64,000 nucleotides of DNA from Fulvivirgaceae bacterium JP3-4 (GCA_029309925.1 JARKND010000001.1:2356001-2420000); one strand, 5' to 3'. Positions 27,727-36,798 are shown, numbered from the stretch's first letter. Translations and numbers: made by a program. The notes: a model not told the origin generated them from the sequence alone.

Positions 27727-29457
27727 TCACTCAAAAGTCAGCATTGCCGCCTGGTAGGGCTTCAGCCTGACGGTACGACCATCCAGCTCCAGTTCAGTAT
27801 AGTTGTTGATAAGCACATCGCTGACAGAGTCGAATTCATCCAGCGAAACACTGCTGTCGCTGCCTGAGAAGTTCAGGAGAACAAGCACCTTTTTGTCATC
27901 GAGAACCCTGGTGTAAGCGTAAACTTGCGGATGATCTTTCAGGAGCAGCGTGTATTTTCCGTAAACAAGCACATCTTTCTTGTTGCGCAGTTCCGTAAGC
28001 CTGCGGAAGTGATTCAGTACTGAAGCGGCATCGTCATCCTGCGCGGCTGCATTGATAAGATTGTAATTGGAGTTTACAGCCAGCCATGGCGTTGCTGAAG
28101 TAAAGCCGGCATTTTGTCCGCTGTCCCACTGCATAGGCGTTCTTCCGTTGTCACGTGAACTGAACTTCAGCTCTTTCAGGTAAGCGTTCACGTCACCTCC
28201 GGAGTTTTGCGTTTTCTTATACATGTTCAGTGCCTGAATGTCGCGGTAATCTTCTATCTTTTCGAAGCCTGGATTGGTCATTCCCAACTCATCGCCATAG
28301 TAGCAATACGGAGTGCCACGCATGCTGAGGATAAAGGTGTTCAATAACTTGGCGGATGCTGCGCGAAATTCCGGTGCATCGCTCGCAAACCGACTTACCA
28401 TTCTCGCCTGGTCATGATTCGCCAGGAAGATAGACACCCAGCCCTTTTCAGCAAAAGCGCTGTCCCATTTGCTGAACACTTTTTTGAAGTGCACAAGATC
28501 GTATCCGGTTGACTTCGCAATGTCAACGCCCTCGAAAGCGTAGGCCATGTTAAGTTCGTTGCGGTCTGCATCAACGAGGTTGTGTGCGTCTTCCATCGTA
28601 TTGCCCGCACCTTCAGCCACACTCATTACGTCATATTTGCTAAACACCTCCCTGTTCATCTCTTTCAGGTATTCGTGCAGGTTACCCTGCATGGCATAAT
28701 ATTTCACAAAATCTTTTTCGAAGCCCAGTGGAAATGCCGGAAAGGTTGTGTCCTTCGCGGCAAACTGAAATGCATCCAGGCGAAATCCATCGACACCTTT
28801 GTCGGCCCAGAACCTCATGAATGCGTACACTTCCTGGCGAAGTTTTGGATTCTCCCAATTGAGATCCGGCTGTTTAGCTGCGAAGTAATGGAGATAGTAC
28901 GCGTTCGTTCTTTCATCGTACTTCCACGCATCACCGGTTTCATCGAAAAGACTATAGCGGTAGTTGGGCTTTCCTTTTTCGGCTGGCCACCAGTGGTAGT
29001 AATTCCGGTATGGGTTGTTGCGTGAACTGCGCGATTGTTTAAACCATTCGTGCTCATCGCTGCTGTGATTCACCACTATGTCAATGATGAGTTTGAGATC
29101 GCGTTCATGCATTTTCCGCAGCAACTCATCAAAATCTTCCATAGAGCCGAACTCCGCCATGATGTTGCGGTAGTCGCTCACATCATAGCCGTTGTCAGCG
29201 TTTGGTGATGAGTAAATGGGATTCAGCCACACTGCCGTGACACCAAGACTTTTAACGTAGTCGAGTTTTTCAATAATCCCGCGCAGGTCCCCGACCCCAT
29301 CGCCATTTGAGTCTTTGAAACTTCTCGGGTAGATCTGGTAGACGATGGCTTCCTTCCACCACTTTTTTTCATTCTTTAATTGCGCCTTTTGTTCTTCTTT
29401 TTTGGAAACACAACCTGGCGCGAGAAGGCACAGAACAATCCAAATCGTATGCTTCAT
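27727..29457 (-). CDS. GH13 alpha-glucosidase lipoprotein
   Basis: The preferred ATG at 29457 gives a lipoprotein signal (MKHTIWIVLCLLAPGC, Cys16) and 576 residues; the open frame upstream overlaps the next gene. GH13 regions are present: DIVVNHSS (I), GFRLDAFQ with the nucleophile Asp (II), VAEGAG with the acid Glu (III) and FLANHDQAR (IV). The start WWKEAIVYQIYPRSFKD is typical of oligo-1,6-glucosidase/alpha-glucosidase. It probably cleaves maltooligosaccharides at the cell surface. Confidence 0.93.
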   Translation of the reverse strand: MKHTIWIVLCLLAPGCVSKKEEQKAQLKNEKKWWKEAIVYQIYPRSFKDSNGDGVGDLRGIIEKLDYVKSLGVTAVWLNPIYSSPNADNGYDVSDYRNIMAEFGSMEDFDELLRKMHERDLKLIIDIVVNHSSDEHEWFKQSRSSRNNPYRNYYHWWPAEKGKPNYRYSLFDETGDAWKYDERTNAYYLHYFAAKQPDLNWENPKLRQEVYAFMRFWADKGVDGFRLDAFQFAAKDTTFPAFPLGFEKDFVKYYAMQGNLHEYLKEMNREVFSKYDVMSVAEGAGNTMEDAHNLVDADRNELNMAYAFEGVDIAKSTGYDLVHFKKVFSKWDSAFAEKGWVSIFLANHDQARMVSRFASDAPEFRAASAKLLNTFILSMRGTPYCYYGDELGMTNPGFEKIEDYRDIQALNMYKKTQNSGGDVNAYLKELKFSSRDNGRTPMQWDSGQNAGFTSATPWLAVNSNYNLINAAAQDDDAASVLNHFRRLTELRNKKDVLVYGKYTLLLKDHPQVYAYTRVLDDKKVLVLLNFSGSDSSVSLDEFDSVSDVLINNYTELELDGRTVRLKPYQAAMLTFE

Positions 29458-29548
29458 TGTTCGCGGGGTTAAGTGAGGCACTGATATTAAAAATAGCAAA
29501 AATAAATGCACGCGCCTCGTGTGCTCTGCAGGTTTTTCAAGATGAACC

Positions 29549-30229
29549 TTAACTGGTCGCCAACACGTTGCCAAGATTGACAATGGTATGAGCGATCACC
29601 AGTGTCGCCAGGTTTTTGTACCGGTGGTAGTAGCTGGCGAAGATAATTCCAAAAATAAAATGTGGGATGATTGCCATGAAGCCCTGATACAAATGGATAA
29701 TGGTCCGCACGGTCGAACTGATAAGTATGAATACGGCCGGGTGTGATCTTTCCAGGCGCTTCCCCAAATAGCCAACATAGAGAAATTCTTCAAAGACGGA
29801 ATTCACGATCAGAACGACCGCCCAGAGCAGATAATTCTTGTGGCTTGTGTACTGTATCGATCCTGTTGCTTCCCGCTCTGATGAACTCCATAACGACAAA
29901 ACGGTCATCACCACTGCTGAGACTATGGCGATTATAATTAGTATGAGAATTGCGTCTGCAAAAGCGCGGACTGATAAACGAAAATTGAGGTCGGTAATCT
30001 TCCAATCTCGTTTAGAGAGAATTAAAGCAATGATTCCAAGAGAAGCCAGTTCGAGGAAGAGCATGTCATAGCTGGTGATTTCGCTTAAATCGTATGTCCA
30101 CGTGCGTGACATGTCGCTTGTAACGATGAGCAGGCCATGAATAGACGAGTAAACAAACAGTCCAAGTCCGATCAGCATTACCAGCACCGCTTCCTGCAGA
30201 TTTGTAAGTCGTTTTATAAGCGCGGTCAT
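29549..30229 (-). CDS. CPBP-family intramembrane protease-like protein
   Basis: From ATG at 30229 the product has 226 residues and about six to seven transmembrane helices. The CPBP (CAAX protease and bacteriocin-processing) motifs are recognisable: EEFLYVGYL for motif 1, a central RTIIHLYQG for motif 2 and AHTIVN for motif 3. The usual Arg of EExxxR is replaced (EEFLYV), so protease activity is uncertain. A role in processing lipid-modified or antimicrobial peptides is possible. Confidence 0.83.
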   Translation of the reverse strand: MTALIKRLTNLQEAVLVMLIGLGLFVYSSIHGLLIVTSDMSRTWTYDLSEITSYDMLFLELASLGIIALILSKRDWKITDLNFRLSVRAFADAILILIIIAIVSAVVMTVLSLWSSSEREATGSIQYTSHKNYLLWAVVLIVNSVFEEFLYVGYLGKRLERSHPAVFILISSTVRTIIHLYQGFMAIIPHFIFGIIFASYYHRYKNLATLVIAHTIVNLGNVLATS

Positions 30230-30263
30230 TGGTGGCAATGGAATGCTATGTGATTTCGCGCGG

Positions 30264-30893
30264 TTATTTAATGGGTTGCCATATTTTACCCGTCACTGCT
30301 CGTCCGGTCAGATTTTCAAGTGTCTTAAAAATGAAGTCATTATCTGACATGCCCTGTTGCGTGAGCGCTTTTCTCAGCGCCAGATTTGTCTGCGGAAATA
30401 TTGAAGTCAGATCCACACGCCACTGATTGTCTTCTTTCTTAAAATTGAATGCAAGCGGGGTTTTTACTCCATTTGCGCTCATTTGGCCGGAAGCTGAGTT
30501 GCCATCAACAGATACATTTACAACCTCTGTTGTAGCAACGCTGTTTTTGCCGATCATTCCTTTGTCCACGGCATAGATGAAAAAATCCCTGCCGTTCATT
30601 TTCTTCAGCACTGCAGGATCCATTTTATGTCGCGCGATAAATACGGTGAGCTTGTCAATGAGGCTTAGCTGATCGATCGTTGCGCTATCGCCCGACAATG
30701 CGAGGTTAAGTTCCGTCCCGTAGTAGTCGACCGTGGTTTTGTCAACGTACTTAATGGCCTCACTCCCCTGCCCCTGCAGAATTGCTTTCTTGTAGTTTTC
30801 AAAGCATTGGATAACGCGATCACTCTCCGTCTGTCCAAATGAGATAAATGCGGATAGTGCAACCGTTGCGAGTGTAAGGAAGGTCTTTTTCAT
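30264..30893 (-). CDS. Exported hypothetical protein (possible NTF2-like fold)
   Basis: The product of 209 residues has a signal peptide (cleavage near SFGQ, residue 21). The body begins with a helix ESDRVIQCFENYKKAILQGQGSEAIKYVD and has later strands VVNVSVDGNSASGQM and WRVDLTSIFP, which resembles NTF2-like or SnoaL-like domains. No catalytic residues assigned. A TACATTTG element (minus strand, 30933-30940) is a good -7 promoter about 40 bases upstream. Confidence 0.78.
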   Translation of the reverse strand: MKKTFLTLATVALSAFISFGQTESDRVIQCFENYKKAILQGQGSEAIKYVDKTTVDYYGTELNLALSGDSATIDQLSLIDKLTVFIARHKMDPAVLKKMNGRDFFIYAVDKGMIGKNSVATTEVVNVSVDGNSASGQMSANGVKTPLAFNFKKEDNQWRVDLTSIFPQTNLALRKALTQQGMSDNDFIFKTLENLTGRAVTGKIWQPIK

Positions 30894-30932
30894 ATGATAT
30901 GGTCAGGCATCCCGTGGGATGAATTGTAAAAT

Positions 30933-30940
30933 CAAATGTA
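30933..30940 (-). promoter_or_regulatory. -7 promoter element TACATTTG
   Basis: On the minus strand this octamer matches the Bacteroidota TAnnTTTG consensus exactly. It lies 40 bases before the start of the exported protein at 30893. No clear -33 TTTG is seen at the usual spacing. Confidence 0.5.
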
Positions 30941-31046
30941 AACAAAATCTGAAAGAGTTGTGGGTATCACGATGCGGCTACTGGCACACAGACTACTGGC
31001 CCCCTTTGCAATAATTTGCTACTTTGTGAGAACTTCATGCCAATCT

Positions 31047-31298
31047 ATGACCAAAGCAAATGTCATCTTTTATTTTGCGTTCATATTTGCGCTTTGGTTC
31101 CTGCTGAGCTGCTGGGCATGGACCTATGCCATGAATGTTGTCATCTCTTTTCCTTTTGCGATTGGCGCATTCTTTATGGCAAGGGCGGGAAAAAAAATCG
31201 AAGGACCAACGAAACGCTTCAAAATTGTAGAGGGATTATTATTGATCGGCTGTGCCATTGCACTCATAAGCCTCGTTGGGTTTATGATATTCAATTAG
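31047..31298 (+). CDS. Small two- to three-helix membrane protein
   Basis: The ATG at 31047 is preferred (MTKANVIFYFAFIFALWFLL). The product of 83 residues has hydrophobic helices at about 5-22, 26-40 and 62-82, with a basic loop (RAGKKIEGPTKRFK) between the second and third. The frame is open back to 30960. No family recognised. Confidence 0.6.
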   Translation: MTKANVIFYFAFIFALWFLLSCWAWTYAMNVVISFPFAIGAFFMARAGKKIEGPTKRFKIVEGLLLIGCAIALISLVGFMIFN

Positions 31299-31357
31299 CA
31301 CAGGTTACGTGTGTTCGCCAGGCGCATCATCGCGATTATTTTTTGTAGCTTTATCCT

Positions 31358-31903
31358 ATGTCTGAATATGCCAACAACGTAAGACGCAAGGACCGTCAAA
31401 AACCTGGTACCTCCTTCATGCACGAACTGCTGATCAATTCAGCCTCGTGCACTATTGCGGTTGAGAAGGACGGATTTCCATTCCTGCATGTTGCTTTTTT
31501 TGCATTTGATAAAGAAGCAAATGAGATCATTTTTCATTTCTCGAAGCACGGCTACGCGGGAGAACAGATCACCGATGGAAAAAAAGCAACGATCTCTGTG
31601 TATAAGTATGGAAAGCTTTACACCGCTGAAAAAGCTGTGGACTTTGGCTGCGAATATCAAAGCATTATCCTCTATGGAAACATTGAGATTGTTACCGATG
31701 AAACCGAACGCCTGGCAGCGATGCAGAAGTTTTTCCTGAAATTTTTCGGGCACGTTGACGAGGCCTACGAAGCCTTTACATCCGCGCAAGCGAAACCGAT
31801 ACATGTTGCCAGATTTACGATTGCCGACTGGTTTGGAAAAGAACATCTGCTGCCGGAGTTCGCAAAGCAGCGTTTTTATTTTCCTGCAAGTCCTGTTATC
31901 TGA
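31358..31903 (+). CDS. Pyridoxamine 5'-phosphate oxidase-like flavin-binding protein
   Basis: The product of 181 residues has the split-barrel pattern of this superfamily: LLINSASCTIAVEKDGFPFLHVAFFAFD, then EIIFHFSKHGYAGEQITDGKKATISV, typical of the NimA-like branch that binds FMN. It has a C-terminal ADWFGKEH segment. It may act in detoxification or reduction of nitro compounds or as a haem-binding protein; substrate unclear. Confidence 0.87.
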   Translation: MSEYANNVRRKDRQKPGTSFMHELLINSASCTIAVEKDGFPFLHVAFFAFDKEANEIIFHFSKHGYAGEQITDGKKATISVYKYGKLYTAEKAVDFGCEYQSIILYGNIEIVTDETERLAAMQKFFLKFFGHVDEAYEAFTSAQAKPIHVARFTIADWFGKEHLLPEFAKQRFYFPASPVI

Positions 31904-32059
31904 CAACCTTAGACATTGACACGAGCGGAAGTTGTGCGGTGAGTCAGCACAGCCGTACTTTACCTTCAAAAAGATGTCACCTCCATGTCATTGTACTTCG
32001 GTGCCGAAACAAGACTTTTCGGATAAGGTTTTATTGGAATTAAAGGTTATCTTTATTAC

Positions 32060-32067
32060 ACTTTATT
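32060..32067 (+). promoter_or_regulatory. Shared upstream motif ACTTTATT (copy 1)
   Basis: ACTTTATT preceded by C occurs 121 bases upstream of the start at 32181. The same octamer lies at 36804 and 39028, 120 and 99 bases upstream of two response regulator genes. Function unknown; see findings. Confidence 0.35.
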
Positions 32068-32180
32068 GCAATTTCGGATTCAATAGCGCTTGTCTCACCA
32101 CTTATCCCGCCTGAGATAGACATTATTCAATAGGCTCGCTAATAAAGCAATTTCGTTTTATCGGCAAACCTTATAGAAAC

Positions 32181-32510
32181 ATGGGAAGTGATGACTATTC
32201 AATGCTCGACAGTGCGCTTTCCAATACAAATCAGGTGTTAAAGAAGTCGCAACAGACCCTCGATGAGATGTATCGGGCGGTTGATTCGTACAACAGCATC
32301 ATCGCCCAAACAGCCGCGATTGTCCTTGAATCGAAATCGCTGCTTCACGTGTTGGATCAGGAAGAATTTCAATCGGCATCACCGATAGTCAACGTACAGA
32401 AACAGAACTTCGAGCGCATGTCTGACGGTCCGGGTGATTTGAGTATTTACTCCGATGCTTTTCGTTTGACCTTCAAAGCATTACCAAGTAATTATAAACA
32501 AATCATTTGA
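32181..32510 (+). CDS. Small coiled-coil protein, function unknown
   Basis: The product of 109 residues is mostly helical: heptad-like spacing in the first half (SNTNQVLKKSQQTLDEMYRAVDSYN) and a predicted helix in the second. No signal peptide. It stands alone, with a 277-base upstream gap that contains an ACTTTATT motif shared with two regulator genes. Function unknown. Confidence 0.65.
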   Translation: MGSDDYSMLDSALSNTNQVLKKSQQTLDEMYRAVDSYNSIIAQTAAIVLESKSLLHVLDQEEFQSASPIVNVQKQNFERMSDGPGDLSIYSDAFRLTFKALPSNYKQII

Positions 32511-32558
32511 ATGGAGTCTACATCGTGGACTCATCACCGGATCAGTCAGAAGCAAAAG

Positions 32559-33626
32559 TTAGTAGCGATATACAAACGCGTTGACATTCATCCCTGCTCC
32601 TACTGATGCGAAAAGTAAATAGTCACCTTCTTTGACTTCATGTCCAAGCATCTTCTTCCGCACGATGAGATCGAGCAGTGTTGGTACCGTTGCAACTGAG
32701 CTGTTTCCAAGCCAGCCAATAGTCATCGGCATAATGTTAGCTGGCACATTCTCCTCATTATACAGCTTAAATAGACGATCTAGAATGGCCTGATCCATCT
32801 TCTCATTTGCCTGGTGTACCAGAACTTTCCTGATATCACGCAGGTGAAGTCCGGCCTGATCAATCACATCCTTCATCAGGGCAGGCACTTGCGTGAGGGC
32901 AAACTCATATACCTTTCTCCCACTCATTTTAAGAAAGCGGTCGTTGCCGTCATTTGTAAAATTGGAGTATGAACCACTCATGCGAAGCAAGTCTGCCTCG
33001 GCAGCGAAAGTCCTGGTTTTGAACGAAACAATTCCTTTGTCCGGTGATGATGAAGCTTCAAGCACGACAGCAGCAGCGCCATCGGAATAGATCATTGAAT
33101 CCCGGTCGTGCGGATCAATTACACGGGAGAGCGTTTCGGCCCCTATAATGAGACAACGTTTGGCTCTTCCGGAGCGAATGAAGCAATCGGCCTGGATCAC
33201 GCCTTCAATCCAACCAGGGCAACCGAAGAGGATGTCGTAGGCAACGCAATCCGGATTTGCAATTCCCAGCGCAGCTTTTACGCGGGAGGCCAGTGATGGC
33301 ACCTGGCTGACACGGTTTGATTGTGCCGCCACATCGCCAAAGTTGTGTGCAACGATGATGTAGTCGAGTGTCTCGGGGTAAATGCCAGCTGCGGTGATCG
33401 CGCTTGATGCAGAAAGGAATGCAAGGTCTGAGCAATTTTGTTCAGGGGTTGCGTACCGTCTTTCGTGAATGCCTGTTATGTCGGAAAACTTGGAGATAAT
33501 GCTTTCATTGCTTTTGTACATCTTTGAGCCATCGGCTTCATAAAATTCATGATTCTCAAAGGTGGTGTTGCTGACAACCTGCTCGGGAATATACGAGCCT
33601 GTGCCGGTGATGACTGACGTTAGCAT
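32559..33626 (-). CDS. 3-oxoacyl-ACP synthase III-like enzyme
   Basis: The product of 355 residues has the KAS III thiolase fold with the catalytic triad: Cys in ILFGCPGW, His in LVHQANEKMD and Asn in WLGNSSVATVPT. It differs from housekeeping FabH in length and in GCPGW, pointing to a specialised acyl-condensing enzyme. Its closeness to a fatty-acid desaturase two kilobases upstream suggests membrane lipid remodelling. A 22-bp palindrome lies 42 bases before its start. Confidence 0.92.
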   Translation of the reverse strand: MLTSVITGTGSYIPEQVVSNTTFENHEFYEADGSKMYKSNESIISKFSDITGIHERRYATPEQNCSDLAFLSASSAITAAGIYPETLDYIIVAHNFGDVAAQSNRVSQVPSLASRVKAALGIANPDCVAYDILFGCPGWIEGVIQADCFIRSGRAKRCLIIGAETLSRVIDPHDRDSMIYSDGAAAVVLEASSSPDKGIVSFKTRTFAAEADLLRMSGSYSNFTNDGNDRFLKMSGRKVYEFALTQVPALMKDVIDQAGLHLRDIRKVLVHQANEKMDQAILDRLFKLYNEENVPANIMPMTIGWLGNSSVATVPTLLDLIVRKKMLGHEVKEGDYLLFASVGAGMNVNAFVYRY

Positions 33627-33667
33627 TTAGATGCTGATATAATGAAACTTATGTTTAACAATGCTGC

Positions 33668-33689
33668 ACATTACAAACGTTTGTAATGT
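33668..33689. promoter_or_regulatory. Perfect 22-bp palindrome upstream of KAS III gene
   Basis: ACATTACAAA at 33668-33677 is followed directly by CG and the exact complement TTTGTAATGT at 33680-33689, with no spacer beyond the central CG. It is in the gap between the RRM protein and KAS III genes, both on the minus strand, 42 bases upstream of the KAS III start. It looks like an operator for a homodimeric regulator such as a TetR or FadR-type protein (inference). It does not have a T-run of terminator type. Confidence 0.6.
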
Positions 33690-33690
33690 T

Positions 33691-33719
33691 TCCAAAAAGT
33701 AAAGGCCTCTCGCGAGGCC
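33691..33719 (-). terminator. Intrinsic terminator of the RRM protein gene
   Basis: On the minus strand GGCCTC and GAGGCC (33714-33719 and 33704-33709) close a 4-base loop and are followed by TTTACTTTTT. It is just 9 bases after the stop of the RRM gene. Confidence 0.8.
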
Positions 33720-33727
33720 CTGGGTCA

Positions 33728-34066
33728 CTACCATTTTTTATTGAAGCCACCGCCTCCACCGCGATTGCCAAATCCTCCGCCTCCACCGCTGCGATTGCCG
33801 AATCCGCGGCTGCGTGAATCATCAGTTTTGGGTCTTGCTTCATTCACAATAAGATCTTTTCCCTGAAAGTTATGACCATTCAGCTCATCAATTGCCTGCT
33901 TGCCCGCAGTATTGTCTGACATTTCCACAAATCCAAATCCACGGCTTCTGTTGGTCAGTTTGTCCATTACAATTTTCACGGAGCTTACGTCACCGTGTTG
34001 TTCGAATAATTCTCTTAAATCATCTTCCGATGCTTTGAAGGAGATGTTTGCTACATAGATGTTCAT
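33728..34066 (-). CDS. RRM-type RNA-binding protein with glycine-rich tail
   Basis: The product of 112 residues has one RNA-recognition motif (about 1-80) with RNP2 IYVANI and RNP1 RGFGFVEM. A low-complexity Gly/Arg/Phe tail follows (GGGGGFGNR repeats), as in cold-induced RNA-binding proteins. It probably binds mRNA and acts at low temperature. It lies 3' of the sigma factor at 34121 on the same strand. Confidence 0.94.
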   Translation of the reverse strand: MNIYVANISFKASEDDLRELFEQHGDVSSVKIVMDKLTNRSRGFGFVEMSDNTAGKQAIDELNGHNFQGKDLIVNEARPKTDDSRSRGFGNRSGGGGGFGNRGGGGGFNKKW

Positions 34067-34120
34067 GTTTACTGTTTAAATAGGTGAAAATTTTCAATGA
34101 TCTTTCTTTCCGGAATATCT

Positions 34121-34984
34121 CTATCCGAGAAATGCCTGGAGTTTATGTTTTCGTTTCGACCGCTTCAACTGGCGTGTGGCATTTTCGCGCAGCTGACGGA
34201 TGCGCTCCCGGGTCAGGTTGAATCGCGATGCAATTTCTTCCAGTGTCAGGGGTGTTTGTCCATCGAGGCCGTAATAAAGCACCAGCACTTCGGATTCTCT
34301 CGCTGTCAGTCCCGATAATGCAACAGCTACCTCTTCCTTCAGGGATTCGTACATGAGCGCATGCTCGGGATTTTCTGAATTGATGTCAGCAATAACGTCC
34401 AGAAGGCAACCTTCCTCGCCCGTCTGAAAGGGCGAGTCTACCGACACGTGACGGCCGGCAAGCTGAAGATTCGAGTCGACCATCTCCGCTGTCATGTCGA
34501 GCGCATGTGCGAGCTCGTCTGACGATGGTTCGCGCTGAAATTTCTGTTCGAGCTCTGAAAAGGTGCGGCCAATTCTATTGAGCGAGCTGACGCGGTTTAA
34601 CGGTAGCCGCACAATTCTCGATTGCTCTGCCAGCGCCTGCATGATGGATTGTCGGATCCACCAAACTGCGTAGGAAATAAATTTAAAACCTCTTGTTTCA
34701 TCGAAGCGTTGCGCAGCTTTGATCAAACCGATGTTTCCTTCATTGATCATATCGCTAAGGGAAAGCCCGCGGTTCTGATATTGCTTTGCCACTGACACGA
34801 CAAAACGCAAATTTGCTTTAATCAGCTTCTCCAACGCGATTGGATCACCTTGCTGGATCCGCTTCGCCAGATTCACTTCTTCATCAGATGTGATCAGATC
34901 AACGCGGCCGATCTCGGTAAGATACTTGTCAAGCGATTCGGTCTCGCGGTTGGTGATGAGTTTGTTGATCTTGAGCTGTTTCAT
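34121..34984 (-). CDS. RpoD-type sigma-70 factor (paralogue 2)
   Basis: The start at 34984 (MKQLKINKL) matches that of the paralogue at 25754 and also gives 287 residues. Regions 1.2 (SLDKYLTEIGRVDL), 2 ([34 protein letters not shown]), 3 and 4.2 (LTRERIRQLRENATRQLKRSKR) are complete. Region 4.2 differs at several positions from paralogue 1. Its start is 4 bases after the stop of a small gene that itself overlaps a desaturase gene. Confidence 0.93.
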   Translation of the reverse strand: MKQLKINKLITNRETESLDKYLTEIGRVDLITSDEEVNLAKRIQQGDPIALEKLIKANLRFVVSVAKQYQNRGLSLSDMINEGNIGLIKAAQRFDETRGFKFISYAVWWIRQSIMQALAEQSRIVRLPLNRVSSLNRIGRTFSELEQKFQREPSSDELAHALDMTAEMVDSNLQLAGRHVSVDSPFQTGEEGCLLDVIADINSENPEHALMYESLKEEVAVALSGLTARESEVLVLYYGLDGQTPLTLEEIASRFNLTRERIRQLRENATRQLKRSKRKHKLQAFLG

Positions 34985-34988
34985 TCCA

Positions 34989-35255
34989 CTACTTTTTATC
35001 ATAATAGTGTTGCCAGATCTCATGGAGCTGCGAATCGATCAATGGATTGAGCGGCACAAGGTTTTTGCTTACGAAAATCTTATTCTCCAGCAGGTGAAGC
35101 TGATCACCACTCTCCCAGCGGATGTCACATGAAACTTCGTCACCAAATTCACGCAGCGGAACAATCAGTGTTTCAAGTGCCGGCACGTTATAGTGTGCCT
35201 GGTACCGCTTCGCCCGCCCAGGCGCGATCTTGTACGGCTTCATCAACTTGATCAT
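34989..35255 (-). CDS. Small protein between desaturase and sigma factor genes
   Basis: The product of 88 residues overlaps the desaturase stop (ATGA) and ends 4 bases before the sigma gene start, so three genes are translationally linked. The sequence (KPYKIAPGRAKRYQAHYNVPALETLIVPLREFGDEVSCDIRWESGDQ...) is a mixed alpha/beta soluble protein with no recognised family. Placement suggests a role linked to the desaturase or the sigma factor. Confidence 0.75.
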   Translation of the reverse strand: MIKLMKPYKIAPGRAKRYQAHYNVPALETLIVPLREFGDEVSCDIRWESGDQLHLLENKIFVSKNLVPLNPLIDSQLHEIWQHYYDKK

Positions 35256-36370
35256 GCAACAGGTTTTAACATCTTTTCTACAGGACTTTGACCCAGTTGC
35301 CTGAGCAACCTTCCGTGGCTTGCAAGCGCAGAGAAAAAGGTCTTTGAGGTTTTATAAGGCAGCCCGAATTCGAGCGCAGTTGATTTTACGATAGACGAAA
35401 TCTTCCTGTAATGAACATGGCAGATGTTCGGAAATAAATGATGCTCGATCTGAAAATTCAGGCCGCCAACGTACCACGAGAACCACCTGCTGTTGTTGCC
35501 GAAATTCGTTGTTGTCAGAAGTTGGTGAACGGCCCAGTTGTTCTGGAGCGTTCTGTTCTCATCCGGCAACGGAAATTCTGCGGACTCAATGACGTGTGCC
35601 GGCTGGAAGATAATGGCGAGCATGAATCCGGCAATGTAGTGCAGCACGATCACGCCAAGCACAATCTGCCACCATAACAGCGATGTTGCAATCAAAGGAA
35701 TGACAAAAAGGTATCCGACAAGACTCAGCTTCGTTAGAATCAGTATCGCCCACTCCTTCAGCAGGTTTGCTTTCTGGCTTTTTGCAAGACCGTTTTGCTG
35801 GTAGCGGTACAAACGAGAGAAATCCTTTACTGATATCCACACGAGTGTGAGTAATCCGTAGAGAAACCAGGCATAGACAAACTGATATTTGTGCATTGCC
35901 TTCCATTCGGAGTGCGGTGTCATACGGAGTGCGCCTCTCGGACTGATGTCTTCATCCTCCTCGTGTACGTTTGTGTATGAGTGATGGAGCACGTTATGCT
36001 GCAGCTTCCAGTTGAACGAACTTGCGCCCAGGAAATTCAGTGAATAGCCAATAACGCTGTTTATCCATCGCTTTCCCGAATACGCTCCATGGTTTGCGTC
36101 ATGCATCACGGAGAGCCCGATACCTGCAAGGCCCAGGCCCATGATGACAACCAGTATTGCCAATCCAATAAAACCTGTGACAGTGCTGGTGACTATAAGC
36201 ACGTAAGGGATGAGATAGAGCGCAAACATGACGACAGTCTTGATCACCATCTCACGGTTGCCGTGACGGGGAATGCTGTTGCGTTTAAAATAATCGTTCA
36301 CGCGTTTATTAAGCGTGCTCACAAAATCGCGCTGGCTGTTTGCGAACCGTACTGGAGATAATTCATTCAT
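35252..36370 (-). CDS. Membrane fatty-acid desaturase
   Basis: The product of 372 residues contains the three histidine clusters of membrane acyl desaturases: HDANHG, QHNVLHHSYTN and QIEHHLFP (the Q-x-x-H-H form seen in front-end desaturases). About four to six transmembrane helices bracket them. It introduces a double bond into acyl chains and raises membrane fluidity in the cold. It lacks the cytochrome b5 domain. First of a linked group with the 88-residue protein and a sigma factor. Confidence 0.94.
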   Translation of the reverse strand: MNELSPVRFANSQRDFVSTLNKRVNDYFKRNSIPRHGNREMVIKTVVMFALYLIPYVLIVTSTVTGFIGLAILVVIMGLGLAGIGLSVMHDANHGAYSGKRWINSVIGYSLNFLGASSFNWKLQHNVLHHSYTNVHEEDEDISPRGALRMTPHSEWKAMHKYQFVYAWFLYGLLTLVWISVKDFSRLYRYQQNGLAKSQKANLLKEWAILILTKLSLVGYLFVIPLIATSLLWWQIVLGVIVLHYIAGFMLAIIFQPAHVIESAEFPLPDENRTLQNNWAVHQLLTTTNFGNNSRWFSWYVGGLNFQIEHHLFPNICHVHYRKISSIVKSTALEFGLPYKTSKTFFSALASHGRLLRQLGQSPVEKMLKPVA

Positions 36371-36798
36371 GATAACAACTCACCAAATGGGTGTTTAGTT
36401 GTCGAAGCCGCGATTGACAAAACCCGAATGGAAAAACTGTTCAGTTCCTATCCAATTGAATCTGATCACACAAGTCGTAATGCAAGGCATTGCGAGCCGG
36501 GCTTCGAACAACACTTTCTTAAATAAATAAACTACAGGCATATATTCCGATCATGTCCTGTTCGGCAAGAGACCTGGCGTGGGGTAGAATTGGAGGTACA
36601 ACTGCCTGTTAACTGAGGAGATTTTAAAGGACTACGGGTGGTGGAACCAGAGGCAGTGAATTAATTTTTCCGCAATTGATAAATCAAAGGTAGCCCAATC
36701 GGATGACTATTCCTATTTAAGAGGCAGATATAATCGAAGCGGGCATGGACCAATCATTTGCGAATTGTGTAGGATTCGGGGAACATTTCACGTACGTT

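Noticed and set aside
36553-36612. Tiny ATG frame of 19 codons in the 553-base gap
   Set aside because: Too short, no start signal, and no further support.
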